Made by a program: the position numbers and the translations under genes. This document shows positions 7,492 to 16,147 of a stretch of DNA of 34,241 nt, piece by piece. This DNA comes from JBKBMT01 sp046295655 (GTDB lineage Bacteria; Pseudomonadota; Alphaproteobacteria; Rhodobacterales; Rhodobacteraceae), in NCBI GenBank assembly GCA_046295655.1, contig JBKBMT010000030.1:1-34241 (forward strand), read 5' to 3'. Numbering within the stretch: position 1 is the stretch's first letter; the number at the start of each line of letters is the position of its first letter. The notes under the pieces are model-generated. The model was not told where the DNA came from. It did no database searches and was given only the letters and a program-made list of their open reading frames with translations.

Positions 7492-8403
7492 ATGTCGATC
7501 CGCCCCGTCATCCAGACGAACCGCGCACAGCCGACCCTGGAAGGAGCAGGTGTCAGGTTGCACCGCGCCTTCGGCTTCAATGATCCCGAACGGCTGGACC
7601 CGTTCCTCTTGTTCGACGATTTTCGCGGCGACCGGCCGCAGGATTACCTTGCCGGTTTCCCCTGGCATCCGCACCGGGGGATCGAGACCATCACCTACGT
7701 ATTGTCCGGGACCGTCGAACACGGCGACTCCCTGGGCAATCGCGGCACTCTGGGGGCAGGCGATGTGCAGTGGATGACCGCCGGCTCGGGCATACTGCAC
7801 CAGGAGATGCCCCAGGGCGATGCGCAGGGCCGGATGCACGGCTTTCAGCTGTGGGCCAACCTGCCCTCGCATCTGAAGATGACGCGCCCGCGCTATCAGG
7901 ACGTGCGGGGCAGCGACATCCCGGTGGTGCAGGACGACGACGGCACGGTCGTCCGGGTGATCACGGGCGATTTCTGGGGTCGCAGCGGGCCGGTGGACGG
8001 GATCGCGGCAGAGCCGCTGTATCTCGACATCTCGGTGCCGCCTCTGAAGCATCGTCGCTTCCCCGTGGACACCCGCCGCAGCGCCTTCGCCTATGTGTTC
8101 GAAGGGTCCGGCCGGTTTGCCGATGCCTCGGCCCCGCGCGGCGTGCTGCTGGAGAAGGAGGTGATGGGGCAAGAGGTGCACGTCCGCGACCTGTCCGGGA
8201 ACCGCACGCTGGTCCAGTTCGGCGCCGGCGACGAGGTCGCGGTGACGGCTGGCCCCGATGGCATCCGCTTCCTGCTGGTGGCCGGGGCACCGATCCGCGA
8301 GCCGGTCGCCTGGCACGGTCCGATCGTGATGAACACGCGCGAGGAAATCGCCCAGGCGGTGCGCGAGCTTCGCAACGGCAGCTTCATCCGCCCGACGCAC
8401 TGA
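7492..8403 (+). CDS. Pirin family protein (bicupin)
   Basis: A 303-residue bicupin. The N-terminal cupin contains PWHPHRGIETITYVLSG with metal-ligand histidines His59 and His61, and GSGILHQEM with His103 and Glu105, the four ligands of the mononuclear iron site in pirins. The C-terminal part has the second, metal-free cupin (SAFAYVFEGSG) and the typical ending. Bacterial pirins include quercetin dioxygenases and redox-linked regulators of pyruvate metabolism; which applies here cannot be told. The start is chosen because AGGGAGA precedes ATG 7492 and the protein then begins like the family. The end overlaps the convergent TetR gene by 20 bases. Confidence 0.9.
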   Translation: MSIRPVIQTNRAQPTLEGAGVRLHRAFGFNDPERLDPFLLFDDFRGDRPQDYLAGFPWHPHRGIETITYVLSGTVEHGDSLGNRGTLGAGDVQWMTAGSGILHQEMPQGDAQGRMHGFQLWANLPSHLKMTRPRYQDVRGSDIPVVQDDDGTVVRVITGDFWGRSGPVDGIAAEPLYLDISVPPLKHRRFPVDTRRSAFAYVFEGSGRFADASAPRGVLLEKEVMGQEVHVRDLSGNRTLVQFGAGDEVAVTAGPDGIRFLLVAGAPIREPVAWHGPIVMNTREEIAQAVRELRNGSFIRPTH

Positions 8404-9019
8404 TCCTGTGGGCGATTTCGGGGGCGGCGTCTGCGGCCCCCACGGCCCGCCGCGCCATCGCCGCATAGATGGCCGCCACCGACTCGCGGGTCAGCCGTCC
8501 GCCCTCGCGGAACCAGGTGGTGACGCCGTTAAGCATGGCGATCAACGCCAGCGTCGCAAGCTTTGTATCCGGCACCGTGAAATCGCCCGCGGCAACGCCA
8601 TCGCGCAGGACAGCCTCGAGCCGCGCCTCGTAGCGCTGCCGCAGCGCCTCGACCCGGGAGAAGTTCGCCGGGTCGAGGTTGCGCAGTTCCATGTAGGCGA
8701 TGAACACGGCCTCGGGCCGGTCGAGGTGGAACAGGACGTGGAACCTTGCGAAGGCTTCCAGCGCCGCGACCGGATCGGGCGGCAGGGGTGTTGCCTCCAG
8801 CGCCGCATGCAGTTCGTCGAGATGGGCCAGCATCAGATCGGCCAGAAGGCTCTGCTTGTCCGGTGTGTAGAGGTAGAGCGCCCCGGCCTGCACGCCGACC
8901 TCGGCCGCGATCTGCCGCATCGAGACGGCGGCAAAGCCGTGCCGGGCGAACAGCCTCAGGGCGGCCTCGCGCACGCGCGGTCCGGTGATCTCGGCATGGG
9001 ATCCGGTCTTGCGGGCCAT
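8384..9019 (-). CDS. TetR/AcrR family transcriptional regulator
   Basis: A 211-residue regulator. An N-terminal helix (GPRVREAALRLFARHGF) precedes the helix-turn-helix MRQIAAEVGVQAGALYLY at about 34-51, followed by DKQSLLADLM, the usual start of the ligand domain. The ligand is unknown. A perfect 14-bp palindrome (9034-9047) sits 15 bases upstream of its ATG, fitting autorepression. The divergent small lipoprotein gene starts at 9128, so both could be controlled from the same region. The 3' end overlaps the convergent pirin gene by 20 bases. Confidence 0.9.
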   Translation of the reverse strand: MARKTGSHAEITGPRVREAALRLFARHGFAAVSMRQIAAEVGVQAGALYLYTPDKQSLLADLMLAHLDELHAALEATPLPPDPVAALEAFARFHVLFHLDRPEAVFIAYMELRNLDPANFSRVEALRQRYEARLEAVLRDGVAAGDFTVPDTKLATLALIAMLNGVTTWFREGGRLTRESVAAIYAAMARRAVGAADAAPEIAHRISASGG

Positions 9020-9033
9020 GCGATCAGGCTATC

Positions 9034-9047
9034 TGAACACCTGTTCA
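9034..9047. promoter_or_regulatory. Palindromic operator candidate for the TetR regulator
   Basis: TGAACA-CC-TGTTCA is a perfect inverted repeat with a 2-bp centre, located 15 bases upstream of the regulator's start codon. TGAAC-type half sites are frequent among TetR operators. A tie to this regulator is inferred from position. Confidence 0.6.
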
Positions 9048-9071
9048 ATTCCAAGCCGTCGCGGAAACCGG

Positions 9072-9101
9072 TTGCCCGCCGCCGCATGCCGGGGTTAGGG
9101 T
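9072..9101 (+). promoter_or_regulatory. Candidate promoter of the small lipoprotein gene
   Basis: TTGCCC, an 18-bp spacer, TAGGGT. The expected start is about 20 bases before the ATG at 9128. Found by eye; resembles the gdhA promoter candidate. Confidence 0.4.
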
Positions 9102-9127
9102 CCGGCCGATCCATCCGGTTTGCGCCC

Positions 9128-9379
9128 ATGCCGATCCCCGCCCGCACCGCTCTGCTGCTTGTCGCGCTGTCGGTTTCGGCCTGCGCGGCGGTGCCGGAAC
9201 TGGCCACCGTCGAATCCGCGGCGGCGCGGCAGGCGGCCTATCCGCGGCTGGCGCCGATCGATGCGCTTCTGGCGCGGACCGAGGAAACCCGCCTGACCGA
9301 GACCGAGATCGGCGGCGTCGAGGCGCGGGCCGCAGCGCTCAGGGCTCGCGCGGCGGGCCTGCGTCGCATCGGCGGCTGA
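9128..9379 (+). CDS. Small outer-envelope lipoprotein (uncharacterised)
   Basis: An 83-residue protein with a lipoprotein signal: MPIPARTALLLVALSVSAC, where LSVSAC forms the lipobox and Cys19 is the acylation site. The mature part is about 65 residues, Ala/Arg/Glu-rich and predicted helical, with alternating charged residues (ARTEETRLTETEIGGVEAR) that could form a short coiled coil. Function unknown. No strong Shine-Dalgarno is seen, so the start rests on the signal peptide. It lies between a divergent TetR gene and hom, 65 bases upstream of hom, and may be independent of it because hom has its own promoter candidate. Confidence 0.7.
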   Translation: MPIPARTALLLVALSVSACAAVPELATVESAAARQAAYPRLAPIDALLARTEETRLTETEIGGVEARAAALRARAAGLRRIGG

Positions 9380-9385
9380 GCCGCG

Positions 9386-9414
9386 TTGCACCCGCGCGCC
9401 GGTCGGGCTAACAG
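9386..9414 (+). promoter_or_regulatory. Candidate promoter of hom
   Basis: TTGCAC, a 17-bp spacer and TAACAG, placed 31 bases upstream of the hom ATG. A CTTGC/TTGC -35 with exactly 17 bp to a TA-starting -10 recurs in front of several genes in this window. Confidence 0.48.
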
Positions 9415-9444
9415 GCCGGCAACGCGCCACTGCCGGAGCCTCCC

Positions 9445-10731
9445 ATGACCGCCCCCCTGCGCCTTGGCATCGCCGGCATCGGCACCGTCGGCCGCGGCGT
9501 CCTGCGCCTTCTGGCGGACGAGCCCGCCCTGATCGCCCGCCGCGCCGGACGCCCCGTCGAAGTCGCCGCGATCTGCGCCCGCGATCGCAACCGCGACCGC
9601 GGTATCGATCTGTCCCCCCATCCGTGGGAGGATGATCCGGTGACGCTGGCGCAACGGCCCGATGTCGATGTGTTCGTGGAACTGATGGGAGGCGACGCCG
9701 GTCCGGCCAAGGCCGCGACCGAGGCAGCGCTGGCAGCCGGCAAGGATGTGGTCACGGCCAACAAGGCGCTGCTTGCCCACCACGGCCAGACCCTTGCCGA
9801 GGCGGCCGAGGCGGCGGGGCGCACGATCCGGTTCGAAGCGGCCGTCGCGGGCGGCATCCCCGTGATCAAGGCGCTGACCGAGGGGCTGGCCGGCAACCGC
9901 ATCACCCGCGTCATGGGCGTGATCAACGGCACCTGCAACTACATCCTCACCCGGATGGAAAGCGCGGGGCTTCCCTACGAGACGGTGTTCGAGGAGGCGC
10001 GCGCCCTCGGCTATCTGGAGGCCGACCCGAGCCTTGACGTGGACGGCATCGATGCCGCGCACAAGCTGTCGCTGCTGGCCGCGATTGCCTTCGGCACCCG
10101 GGTGTCCTTCGACACGGTGGAACGCGAGGGGATCGGCCGGATCGCCATCGAGGACATCCGCCACGCCGCCGACATGGGCTATCGCATCAAGCTACTGGGT
10201 GTCGCGCAGATGACCGGCCGCGGGCTCGAGCAGCGCATGACGCCCTGCCTCGTCCCGGCCGACAGCCCGCTGGGCCAGTTGCAGGGCGGCACCAACATGG
10301 TGGTTCTGGAAGGCTCCGGCATCGGGCAGATCGTGCTGCGCGGGCCTGGCGCGGGCGAAGGCCCGACCGCCAGCGCGGTGCTGGGCGACGTGATCGACCT
10401 TGCGCGCGGTTTCCGGTTGCCGGTGTTCGGCCAACCCGCGGCAACCCTGGCAGACCCCGTCGCCGCGGCGGTGGCGGCACCGGCGCCGTATTACCTGAGG
10501 ATGCGGTTGATCGACAAACCCGGCGCCCTTGCCAAGGTGGCCACCGCGCTCGGGGATGCGGGCGTCTCTATCGACCGGATGCGACAGCGCGGCCACGATG
10601 ATACCGTGGCGCCGGTGCTGATCGTCACGCACAAGACGGCACCCGACGCCATCGCCGCGGCCCTGTCGCGCTTTTCCGCAACGGGTGTCGTGGTGGGCGA
10701 GGTGGTGGCGATCCGCATCGAAGCGGTGTGA
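9445..10731 (+). CDS. hom: Homoserine dehydrogenase
   Basis: A 428-residue enzyme reducing aspartate semialdehyde to homoserine, the branch step to threonine, methionine and isoleucine. The NAD(P) domain begins LRLGIAGIGTVGRGVLR with GIGTVG at 11-16. The catalytic domain shows TANKALLAHHG with Lys107, NGTCNYILTRM at 161-171 and the signature LEADPSLDVDGIDAAHK ending at Lys207. A C-terminal ACT domain from about residue 350 (YYLRMRLIDKPGALAKVA) gives the usual threonine-feedback site. Length and domain order are normal. It is followed after 70 bases by glpX on the same strand. Confidence 0.96.
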   Translation: MTAPLRLGIAGIGTVGRGVLRLLADEPALIARRAGRPVEVAAICARDRNRDRGIDLSPHPWEDDPVTLAQRPDVDVFVELMGGDAGPAKAATEAALAAGKDVVTANKALLAHHGQTLAEAAEAAGRTIRFEAAVAGGIPVIKALTEGLAGNRITRVMGVINGTCNYILTRMESAGLPYETVFEEARALGYLEADPSLDVDGIDAAHKLSLLAAIAFGTRVSFDTVEREGIGRIAIEDIRHAADMGYRIKLLGVAQMTGRGLEQRMTPCLVPADSPLGQLQGGTNMVVLEGSGIGQIVLRGPGAGEGPTASAVLGDVIDLARGFRLPVFGQPAATLADPVAAAVAAPAPYYLRMRLIDKPGALAKVATALGDAGVSIDRMRQRGHDDTVAPVLIVTHKTAPDAIAAALSRFSATGVVVGEVVAIRIEAV

Positions 10732-10739
10732 ATGCGCGC

Positions 10740-10769
10740 TTGCCTCCGCGCCCTCCGGCGCGATAGGAA
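10740..10769 (+). promoter_or_regulatory. Candidate promoter upstream of glpX
   Basis: TTGCCT, an 18-bp GC-rich spacer and TAGGAA directly after the hom stop codon. It could give glpX-recJ expression separate from hom. By-eye prediction. Confidence 0.38.
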
Positions 10770-10801
10770 CGGCGGCGACAGCCCGCACCCAGGACAGACA
10801 G

Positions 10802-11767
10802 ATGCCCGCCCAGCCGGATTTCGCCGACCGAATGTTGTCCCTCGGCCTCGCCCGCGTTTCCGAGGCAGCGGCGATTGCATCGGCGCGGCTGATCGGTCGC
10901 GGCGACGAGAAGGCCGCGGATCAGGCGGCGGTGGATGCGATGCGGCGCCAGCTCAACATGCTCGACATCGCCGGGGTCGTGGTCATCGGCGAGGGCGAGC
11001 GGGACGAGGCGCCGATGCTGTTCATCGGCGAGGCGGTGGGCACCGGGCAGGGCCCTGCGGTCGATATCGCGCTGGACCCGCTGGAGGGCACGACGCTGAC
11101 CGCGAAGGACATGCCGAATGCGCTGGCGGTGATCGCGATGGCGCCGCGCGGCACGCTGCTGAACGCCCCCGACGTCTACATGGAGAAGCTGGCCGTCGGC
11201 CCGGGATATCAGGAGGGCGTGGTGACGCTCGACATGGACCCCGCCGAACGGGTGCGGCAGCTGGCAAGGGCCAAGGGCGGCGCGCCCTCCGACATCACGG
11301 TCTGCATCCTCGAGCGCCCGCGGCACCAGGAGATGATCGCGGCGGTCCGGTCCACCGGCGCGGCCATCCGCCTGATCACCGATGGCGACGTGGCCGGAGT
11401 GATGCACTGCGCCGAGGCCGGGACGACCGGGATCGACATGTACATGGGATCGGGCGGTGCGCCCGAGGGCGTTCTGGCAGCCGCCGCGCTGAAATGCATG
11501 GGCGGGCAGATCTTCGGCAGGCTGCTGTTCCGCAACGACGACGAACGAGCCCGCGCCGCCCGCGCCGGGATATCCGATTTCGACCGGATCTATTCCCGGG
11601 ACGAGATGGTGAAGGCGGACGTGATCTTTGCCGCAACGGGCGTGACCGACGGATCGCTGCTGCGCGGGCTGCGCCGCGAAGTCGGCTGGGTCACCACCGA
11701 GACGCTTCTTATGCGGTCCAAGACCGGCTCGGTGCGGCGGATGAGCTACCGCACCCGGGTGAAGTGA
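10802..11767 (+). CDS. glpX: Class II fructose-1,6-bisphosphatase
   Basis: A 321-residue GlpX-type phosphatase that removes the 1-phosphate from fructose 1,6-bisphosphate in gluconeogenesis. Metal and substrate motifs are visible: GEGERDEAPML at 63-73, DPLEGTTLT starting at 92, RPRHQEMI, ITDGDVAG and GSGGAPEGVLAAAALKCMGGQ. The start is an ATG preceded by AGGAC; length and start match the family. Its stop overlaps the GTG start of recJ (GTGA at 11764-11767), so the two are translationally coupled. In phototrophic or carbon-fixing relatives GlpX-type enzymes can also act on sedoheptulose bisphosphate; there is no evidence for that here. Confidence 0.96.
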   Translation: MPAQPDFADRMLSLGLARVSEAAAIASARLIGRGDEKAADQAAVDAMRRQLNMLDIAGVVVIGEGERDEAPMLFIGEAVGTGQGPAVDIALDPLEGTTLTAKDMPNALAVIAMAPRGTLLNAPDVYMEKLAVGPGYQEGVVTLDMDPAERVRQLARAKGGAPSDITVCILERPRHQEMIAAVRSTGAAIRLITDGDVAGVMHCAEAGTTGIDMYMGSGGAPEGVLAAAALKCMGGQIFGRLLFRNDDERARAARAGISDFDRIYSRDEMVKADVIFAATGVTDGSLLRGLRREVGWVTTETLLMRSKTGSVRRMSYRTRVK

Positions 11768-13497
11768 CCGCATTCCTCGGCGTCGAGGCATCGGTCTGCG
11801 GCCGCCGCTGGGAGGGCCCTTCGGCGGACGTGGAACGCCTGGCCGAGGCCATCGCTCGCGAGGCGCGGCTGGACCTTCCGTTGGCGCGGCTGCTGGCGGC
11901 GCGCGGCGTCCTGCCCGAGAACGCCGGCGCCTATCTGGCCCCCGCCCTGCGCGATCTGCTGCCCGATCCATTGACCCTGCGTGACATGGACACCGCGGCC
12001 GACCGGCTGCTCTCCGCGCTGCGCCGGGGCCAGCGAATCGCGATCTTTGCCGATTACGACGTGGACGGCGCCTGTTCCGCTGCGCTGCTGGTGTGGTGGT
12101 TGCGCGGCATGGGAGTCGCCCCCACGGTCTATGTTCCCGACCGGATCGACGAGGGTTACGGGCCGAACATGCCGGCGATGCGGTCGCTGGGTGCCGCGCA
12201 CGATCTGATCCTCTGCGTCGATTGCGGGACCCTGAGCCATGAACCCGTGGCCGCCGCAGGCTGCGATGTCGTGGTGCTGGACCACCACCTCGGGGCCGAG
12301 ACGCTGCCGCCGGCGCTGGCGGTGGTCAACCCGAACCGCCAGGACGAGGACAGAAGTCTTGGCCATCTCTGTGCGGCGGGGGTCGTCTTCCTGCTGCTGG
12401 TCGAGGCCAATCGCCGACTGCGCGAGCGGGGCGTGACCGGCCCGGACCTGATTGCGTTGCTCGATCTCGTGGCGCTCGCGACGGTCGCGGATGTGGCTCC
12501 GCTCATCGGGGTCAACCGGGCGCTGGTCCGGCAGGGGCTGGCGGTGATGACGCGGCGCGACCGGGCCGGGCTGCGCGCGTTGTCGGACGTGGCGCGCATG
12601 ACCTCGGCACCGAATGTTCATGCGCTCGGCTTCCTGCTGGGTCCGCGGATAAATGCCGGGGGCCGGATCGGGGCGGCGGATCTGGGGGTGCGGCTGCTAT
12701 CGACCACAAGCGAGGCGGAGGCGTCGGCGCTTGCCGCACGGCTGGACGCGTTGAACACCGAACGTCGCGCGATCGAGGATCAGGTTCGCCAGGCGGCAAT
12801 GGCCCAGGCCGAGGCGCGAGGGCTTGCCGCGCCGCTGGTCTGGGCAGCAGACGAGGGCTGGCACCCCGGGGTGGTCGGGATTGTCGCCGCCCGGCTGAAG
12901 GAGGCGGCCGAGCGGCCGGCGGTGGTGATCGGTCTGGAGGGCGACATCGGCAAGGGATCGGCGCGGTCGGTCGCGGGCATCGATATCGGAGCCGCGATGC
13001 AGCGGCTGGCCGCCGAGGGGCTGATCCTGAGGGGCGGCGGACACCGGATGGCGGCGGGGCTGACTGTCTCCCGAACGGGACTGGTGCCGGCGATGGCCCG
13101 GCTTTCCGATCTGCTGGCGCGCCAGGGGGCGGGGCGCGGTGGCGTGCGGGCGCTTCGGCTGGACGGGTTACTGATGCCCGAGGCGGCCAGAGTCGAACTT
13201 GTGGAGATGCTGGAAACCGCCGGCCCCTGGGGCGCCGGCGCGCCTGCGCCGCGCTTTGCGTTCGCCGACATGCGGCTGACCGATGTCCGGCGGATCGGCG
13301 ACAACCACCTGCGCGCGAGCTTCGGGACCGGCGCCGGGCGGATCGAGGCCATTGCGTTCGGGATGTGGGACGGCCCGCTGGGCCGGGCGCTTTCGGGCGG
13401 TGTCGGGCGGTTCCACATCGCCGGGCGGCTGGAGATCAACGACTGGGGCGGCCGGCGCCGGGTGCAGCTCCGGCTTGAGGATCTGGCGCCGGCCTGA
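11764..13497 (+). CDS. recJ: Single-stranded-DNA-specific exonuclease RecJ
   Basis: A 577-residue 5'-3' exonuclease of the DHH family acting in recombination and mismatch repair. Motifs in order: DYDVDG at 97-102, VDCGT at 152-156, LDHH at 172-175, GPRINAGGRIG, the DHHA1 part with WHPGVVGIVAARLKE, GKGSARSVAGIDIGAAM and RGGGHRMAAG, then an OB-fold-like C-terminal region (EINDWGGRRRVQL). The start is the GTG overlapping the glpX stop (GTGA); the open frame extends much further upstream but that part is the wrong frame of glpX. One leucine is coded by the very rare TTA (13168-13170). The end lies 12 bases from the convergent pxpA. Confidence 0.95.
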   Translation: MTAFLGVEASVCGRRWEGPSADVERLAEAIAREARLDLPLARLLAARGVLPENAGAYLAPALRDLLPDPLTLRDMDTAADRLLSALRRGQRIAIFADYDVDGACSAALLVWWLRGMGVAPTVYVPDRIDEGYGPNMPAMRSLGAAHDLILCVDCGTLSHEPVAAAGCDVVVLDHHLGAETLPPALAVVNPNRQDEDRSLGHLCAAGVVFLLLVEANRRLRERGVTGPDLIALLDLVALATVADVAPLIGVNRALVRQGLAVMTRRDRAGLRALSDVARMTSAPNVHALGFLLGPRINAGGRIGAADLGVRLLSTTSEAEASALAARLDALNTERRAIEDQVRQAAMAQAEARGLAAPLVWAADEGWHPGVVGIVAARLKEAAERPAVVIGLEGDIGKGSARSVAGIDIGAAMQRLAAEGLILRGGGHRMAAGLTVSRTGLVPAMARLSDLLARQGAGRGGVRALRLDGLLMPEAARVELVEMLETAGPWGAGAPAPRFAFADMRLTDVRRIGDNHLRASFGTGAGRIEAIAFGMWDGPLGRALSGGVGRFHIAGRLEINDWGGRRRVQLRLEDLAPA

Positions 13498-13509
13498 GGC
13501 ACCGCCCGG

Positions 13510-14283
13510 TCACAGCACCCCGCCGTCGAACCTTTGCAGCGCCACCCCGGCCCGTTCGAGCCCGGCACGCAACGTGCGGGCGATATCGACCGCCTCGGGT
13601 GTGTCGCCGTGCAGGCAGATCGTGTCGATCCGCGCCGGGATGCGGCTGCCTTCGGCGGTCAGGATCGCCTCGGCCTCGAGCATCGCCAGAACCCGGTCGC
13701 AGATCGCCGCGGGGTCGTGCAGGACGGCACCGGGCAGCCGCCGGTCGAGCAGCGTCGCATCCTCGGCATAGGCGCGGTCGGCAAAGATCTCGCAGGCGGC
13801 GCGGCAGCCGAGCCTGCGCGCAGCCCGTTCCTGCGCGGTGCCCGCAATGACCATGATGATCACTTCGGGATCCACCGACAGCGCGCCTTCGTAACAGGCG
13901 TGCGCCAGCGCCTCGTCCAGCGAAGCCATGTTGGCCAGCGCGCCGTGCAGCTTCAGGTGCCGAACCTGCGCACCGGCTGCCTTCGCCATGGCCTGCGCCG
14001 CGCCCAGCTGATAGCGGACGAGGTTGGCGACCGAAGGCAGGGGCAGGTCCATCCGGCGACGGCCGAAGCCCTGGATGTCGGGGAAACCGGGATGCGCGCC
14101 GATGCCCACGCCGCGCTGCGCGGCAACCGCCATGGTCCGGGCCATCGTGTCCCAGTCGCCGGCATGCATTCCGCAGGCAATGTTTGCCGAGGTCACGATA
14201 TCCAGCAGGGCCGCGTCCGCCCCCATCTGCCAGGGCCCGAAACCTTCGCCCATGTCCGCATTCAGATCGATCCGACCGATCAT
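13510..14283 (-). CDS. pxpA: 5-oxoprolinase subunit A (LamB/YcsF family)
   Basis: A 257-residue subunit of the ATP-dependent prokaryotic 5-oxoprolinase, which opens 5-oxoproline (pyroglutamate) to glutamate. The N-terminus has the family signature: DLNADMGEGFG, then SANIACGMHAGD and GIGAHPGFPDIQGFGRR. Later motifs KLHGAL, EIFADRAY and CLHGDTPEAV are also typical. The ATG at 14283 overlaps the stop of pxpC by four bases. It is the last gene of the pxpBCA operon and ends 12 bases from recJ on the other strand, with no terminator visible between them. Confidence 0.95.
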   Translation of the reverse strand: MIGRIDLNADMGEGFGPWQMGADAALLDIVTSANIACGMHAGDWDTMARTMAVAAQRGVGIGAHPGFPDIQGFGRRRMDLPLPSVANLVRYQLGAAQAMAKAAGAQVRHLKLHGALANMASLDEALAHACYEGALSVDPEVIIMVIAGTAQERAARRLGCRAACEIFADRAYAEDATLLDRRLPGAVLHDPAAICDRVLAMLEAEAILTAEGSRIPARIDTICLHGDTPEAVDIARTLRAGLERAGVALQRFDGGVL

Positions 14284-15305
14284 TCGGTGCCCTCCTCCAT
14301 GTCGTCACCGGCGGTTACGCCGCTTATCAACTGATAGGTCAGAAGATCGTGCACATCGGCCGGATCGCGGAACAGCGGGCGCACATCGTGGCGCAGCCGG
14401 GCCCGGCGGTCGGCCTCGGCCCTTTCCGCGGCCACCGCTTCCGCGAGCGACACGAAGCGGAACCGCAGCGCGGCCGCCGGCGGCGCCTGGACAAGCCGCG
14501 GCAGATCGCAGGGCAGGACGGCACCGATCCGCGGATAGCCGCCGGTGGTCTGGGATTCGGACAGCAGGACATAGGGCAACCCGTCGCCCGTGATCTGGAT
14601 GTCGCCGGGGACGATGGTTTCGGAGAGGATGTGCAGGCCCGCGGCGGTCGCGAACCCGTCGCCCTCGGGGATCAGACGCTGACCGATCCGGTTGCCGCGC
14701 GCATCCTTGCGGAACACCGTGGCCTCGAACCGCTCGAGATCCGCTGCCGGAAAGACATCGGTCTGAAGGCTGGGCACGACGCGGATCGTCCCGCCGCCGA
14801 ACCGCGCGAGGGCGTCGATCCTGAGGCCGGTTGCAGAGCCTGCATCGGCGCCCACCGGCAGGCGGTCGCCCGCCGCGACCGGCCGGCCGAGCCCCGAGGC
14901 CATGTGCACCGCCCGCGCACCCAGAAGCACCGGTGTGTCGAACCCGCCCCCGACATGGAGATAGCCGTAGGTGCCGACGTGCTCGGCCACGATCTCCAGC
15001 CGGCTGCCGGACGCCAGGGCGTGACAGGCGTGCCAGGCGACGACCGCCCCGTCGATCGTCGCCCGCAGCGGCGATCCGGTCAGCGCGATGCGCAGCGGTC
15101 CGGCGGCCTCGGCGACGACGAAGGAGCCCGCAATCTCCAGCGCGGCGAGGGTCCCGTCCTGGCCCAGCAGCGCCGCGCCTTCGGCAAGCGCCAAGAGATC
15201 GGCGGCGCCGCTGCGCGACAGGCCCTGCGCCAGATGGCCCGGACGGCCCCGGTCCTGGACCGAGACGCCGGGACCGGCCCGGAGGATCCGCAGCGCGCGG
15301 CTCAT
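14280..15305 (-). CDS. pxpC: 5-oxoprolinase subunit C (biotin-dependent carboxyltransferase family, KipA-like)
   Basis: A 341-residue cyclophilin-like/AHS2-domain protein. It begins RALRILRAGPGVSVQDRGR, a clear AHS2 signature (GxxxSVQDxGR), followed by GLSRSGAADLLAL and later SQTTGGYPRIGAVLPCDLPRL near the C-terminus. With subunits A and B it forms the 5-oxoprolinase complex. The family name urea amidolyase-related or allophanate hydrolase subunit 2 is historical; adjacency to pxpA and pxpB favours 5-oxoprolinase. ATGA overlaps join it to both neighbours. Confidence 0.93.
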   Translation of the reverse strand: MSRALRILRAGPGVSVQDRGRPGHLAQGLSRSGAADLLALAEGAALLGQDGTLAALEIAGSFVVAEAAGPLRIALTGSPLRATIDGAVVAWHACHALASGSRLEIVAEHVGTYGYLHVGGGFDTPVLLGARAVHMASGLGRPVAAGDRLPVGADAGSATGLRIDALARFGGGTIRVVPSLQTDVFPAADLERFEATVFRKDARGNRIGQRLIPEGDGFATAAGLHILSETIVPGDIQITGDGLPYVLLSESQTTGGYPRIGAVLPCDLPRLVQAPPAAALRFRFVSLAEAVAAERAEADRRARLRHDVRPLFRDPADVHDLLTYQLISGVTAGDDMEEGTE

Positions 15306-16057
15306 CCCAGCACCTCGGCCACCGCGCCGCCGTCGTCGCCTGCGGCGCGCATCCGCTCCAGCTCCTGCCGGCCGACCGCCCTGAAATGTACCTCGTCACC
15401 GGGCCGCAGCACGAAGGGTTCGGCCGCCTCGGGACGGAACAGCCGCAATGCCGCCTGGCCGACGTGACGCCAGCCGGTCGGCGAGCCGACCGAGAACAGG
15501 ACGACCTGCCGGATCGCCACCACCAGCGCCCCCTCCGGCACCCGGTCGGTCAGCACGCTCTGGCGCGGCAGATCCCATTCGGGCGGCAACTGTCCGAGAT
15601 AGGGTTGCCCGGGGGCGAAGCCGATCGCCTGCACCCGCAGCGGCCGGGCCGTCAGGGCGGCGACCGCGGCCGCTGGCGTGAGGCCCGCCAGTGACGCTGC
15701 CTCGTCAAGCTGCGGTGCCAGATCGGTGCCGAACACCGCCGGAACCGTCCAGCGCCGGCGCCCGCCCGGCAGTGGCGCAGCATACCAGTCGCGCTCGGCG
15801 ATCAGCGCCGCTATGCGCTTGCGCATGACCGCGTGATCGGCGGCACGCAGATCGAACCGCAGATAGGTGGAAACCAGCGAGGTCGCGGTCTCCTCGACCC
15901 CGCTCCACCCGGCCCGGTCCACGGCGGCACGGAACGCCAGCGCGGCCCGGTTCGCCGGTTCGTCCAGCCGGTCGGCAAAGCTTATCACGAATCCGTCCAC
16001 CCCCGCTGTGCGGATTGCGGGCCAGTCCGGGCGGTCGGGGGTGACGGATGTCTGCAT
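15302..16057 (-). CDS. pxpB: 5-oxoprolinase subunit B (KipI-like, AHS1 domain)
   Basis: A 251-residue AHS1-domain protein. Recognisable parts are VDGFVISFADRLDEPANRA near the N-terminus, STYLRFDL, and the family signature GFAPGQPYLGQLP (commonly GFxPGFPYLG), then PEGALVVA and SPTGWRHVGQ. It partners with PxpC; the B. subtilis homologue KipI inhibits the sporulation kinase, but that context is absent here. The start ATG 16057 has only a weak AGG upstream; the longer open frame runs back into the tRNA gene and is rejected. First gene of pxpBCA; the stop overlaps pxpC by four bases. Confidence 0.92.
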   Translation of the reverse strand: MQTSVTPDRPDWPAIRTAGVDGFVISFADRLDEPANRAALAFRAAVDRAGWSGVEETATSLVSTYLRFDLRAADHAVMRKRIAALIAERDWYAAPLPGGRRRWTVPAVFGTDLAPQLDEAASLAGLTPAAAVAALTARPLRVQAIGFAPGQPYLGQLPPEWDLPRQSVLTDRVPEGALVVAIRQVVLFSVGSPTGWRHVGQAALRLFRPEAAEPFVLRPGDEVHFRAVGRQELERMRAAGDDGGAVAEVLG

Positions 16058-16147
16058 CGCCTGCGATGGGTCGGGGCAATCCTCTCTGCGATCGACTAGC
16101 GCAACGCGCCTTCGAGGAACAGCACGAAGCGGTTGCGGCGGACGGGT

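Noticed and set aside
10732..11763. Long in-frame N-terminal extension of recJ covering glpX
   Set aside because: The extension is Arg/Gly-rich and is the wrong frame of glpX; RecJ-like sequence begins after the GTG at 11764 and gives the normal length.
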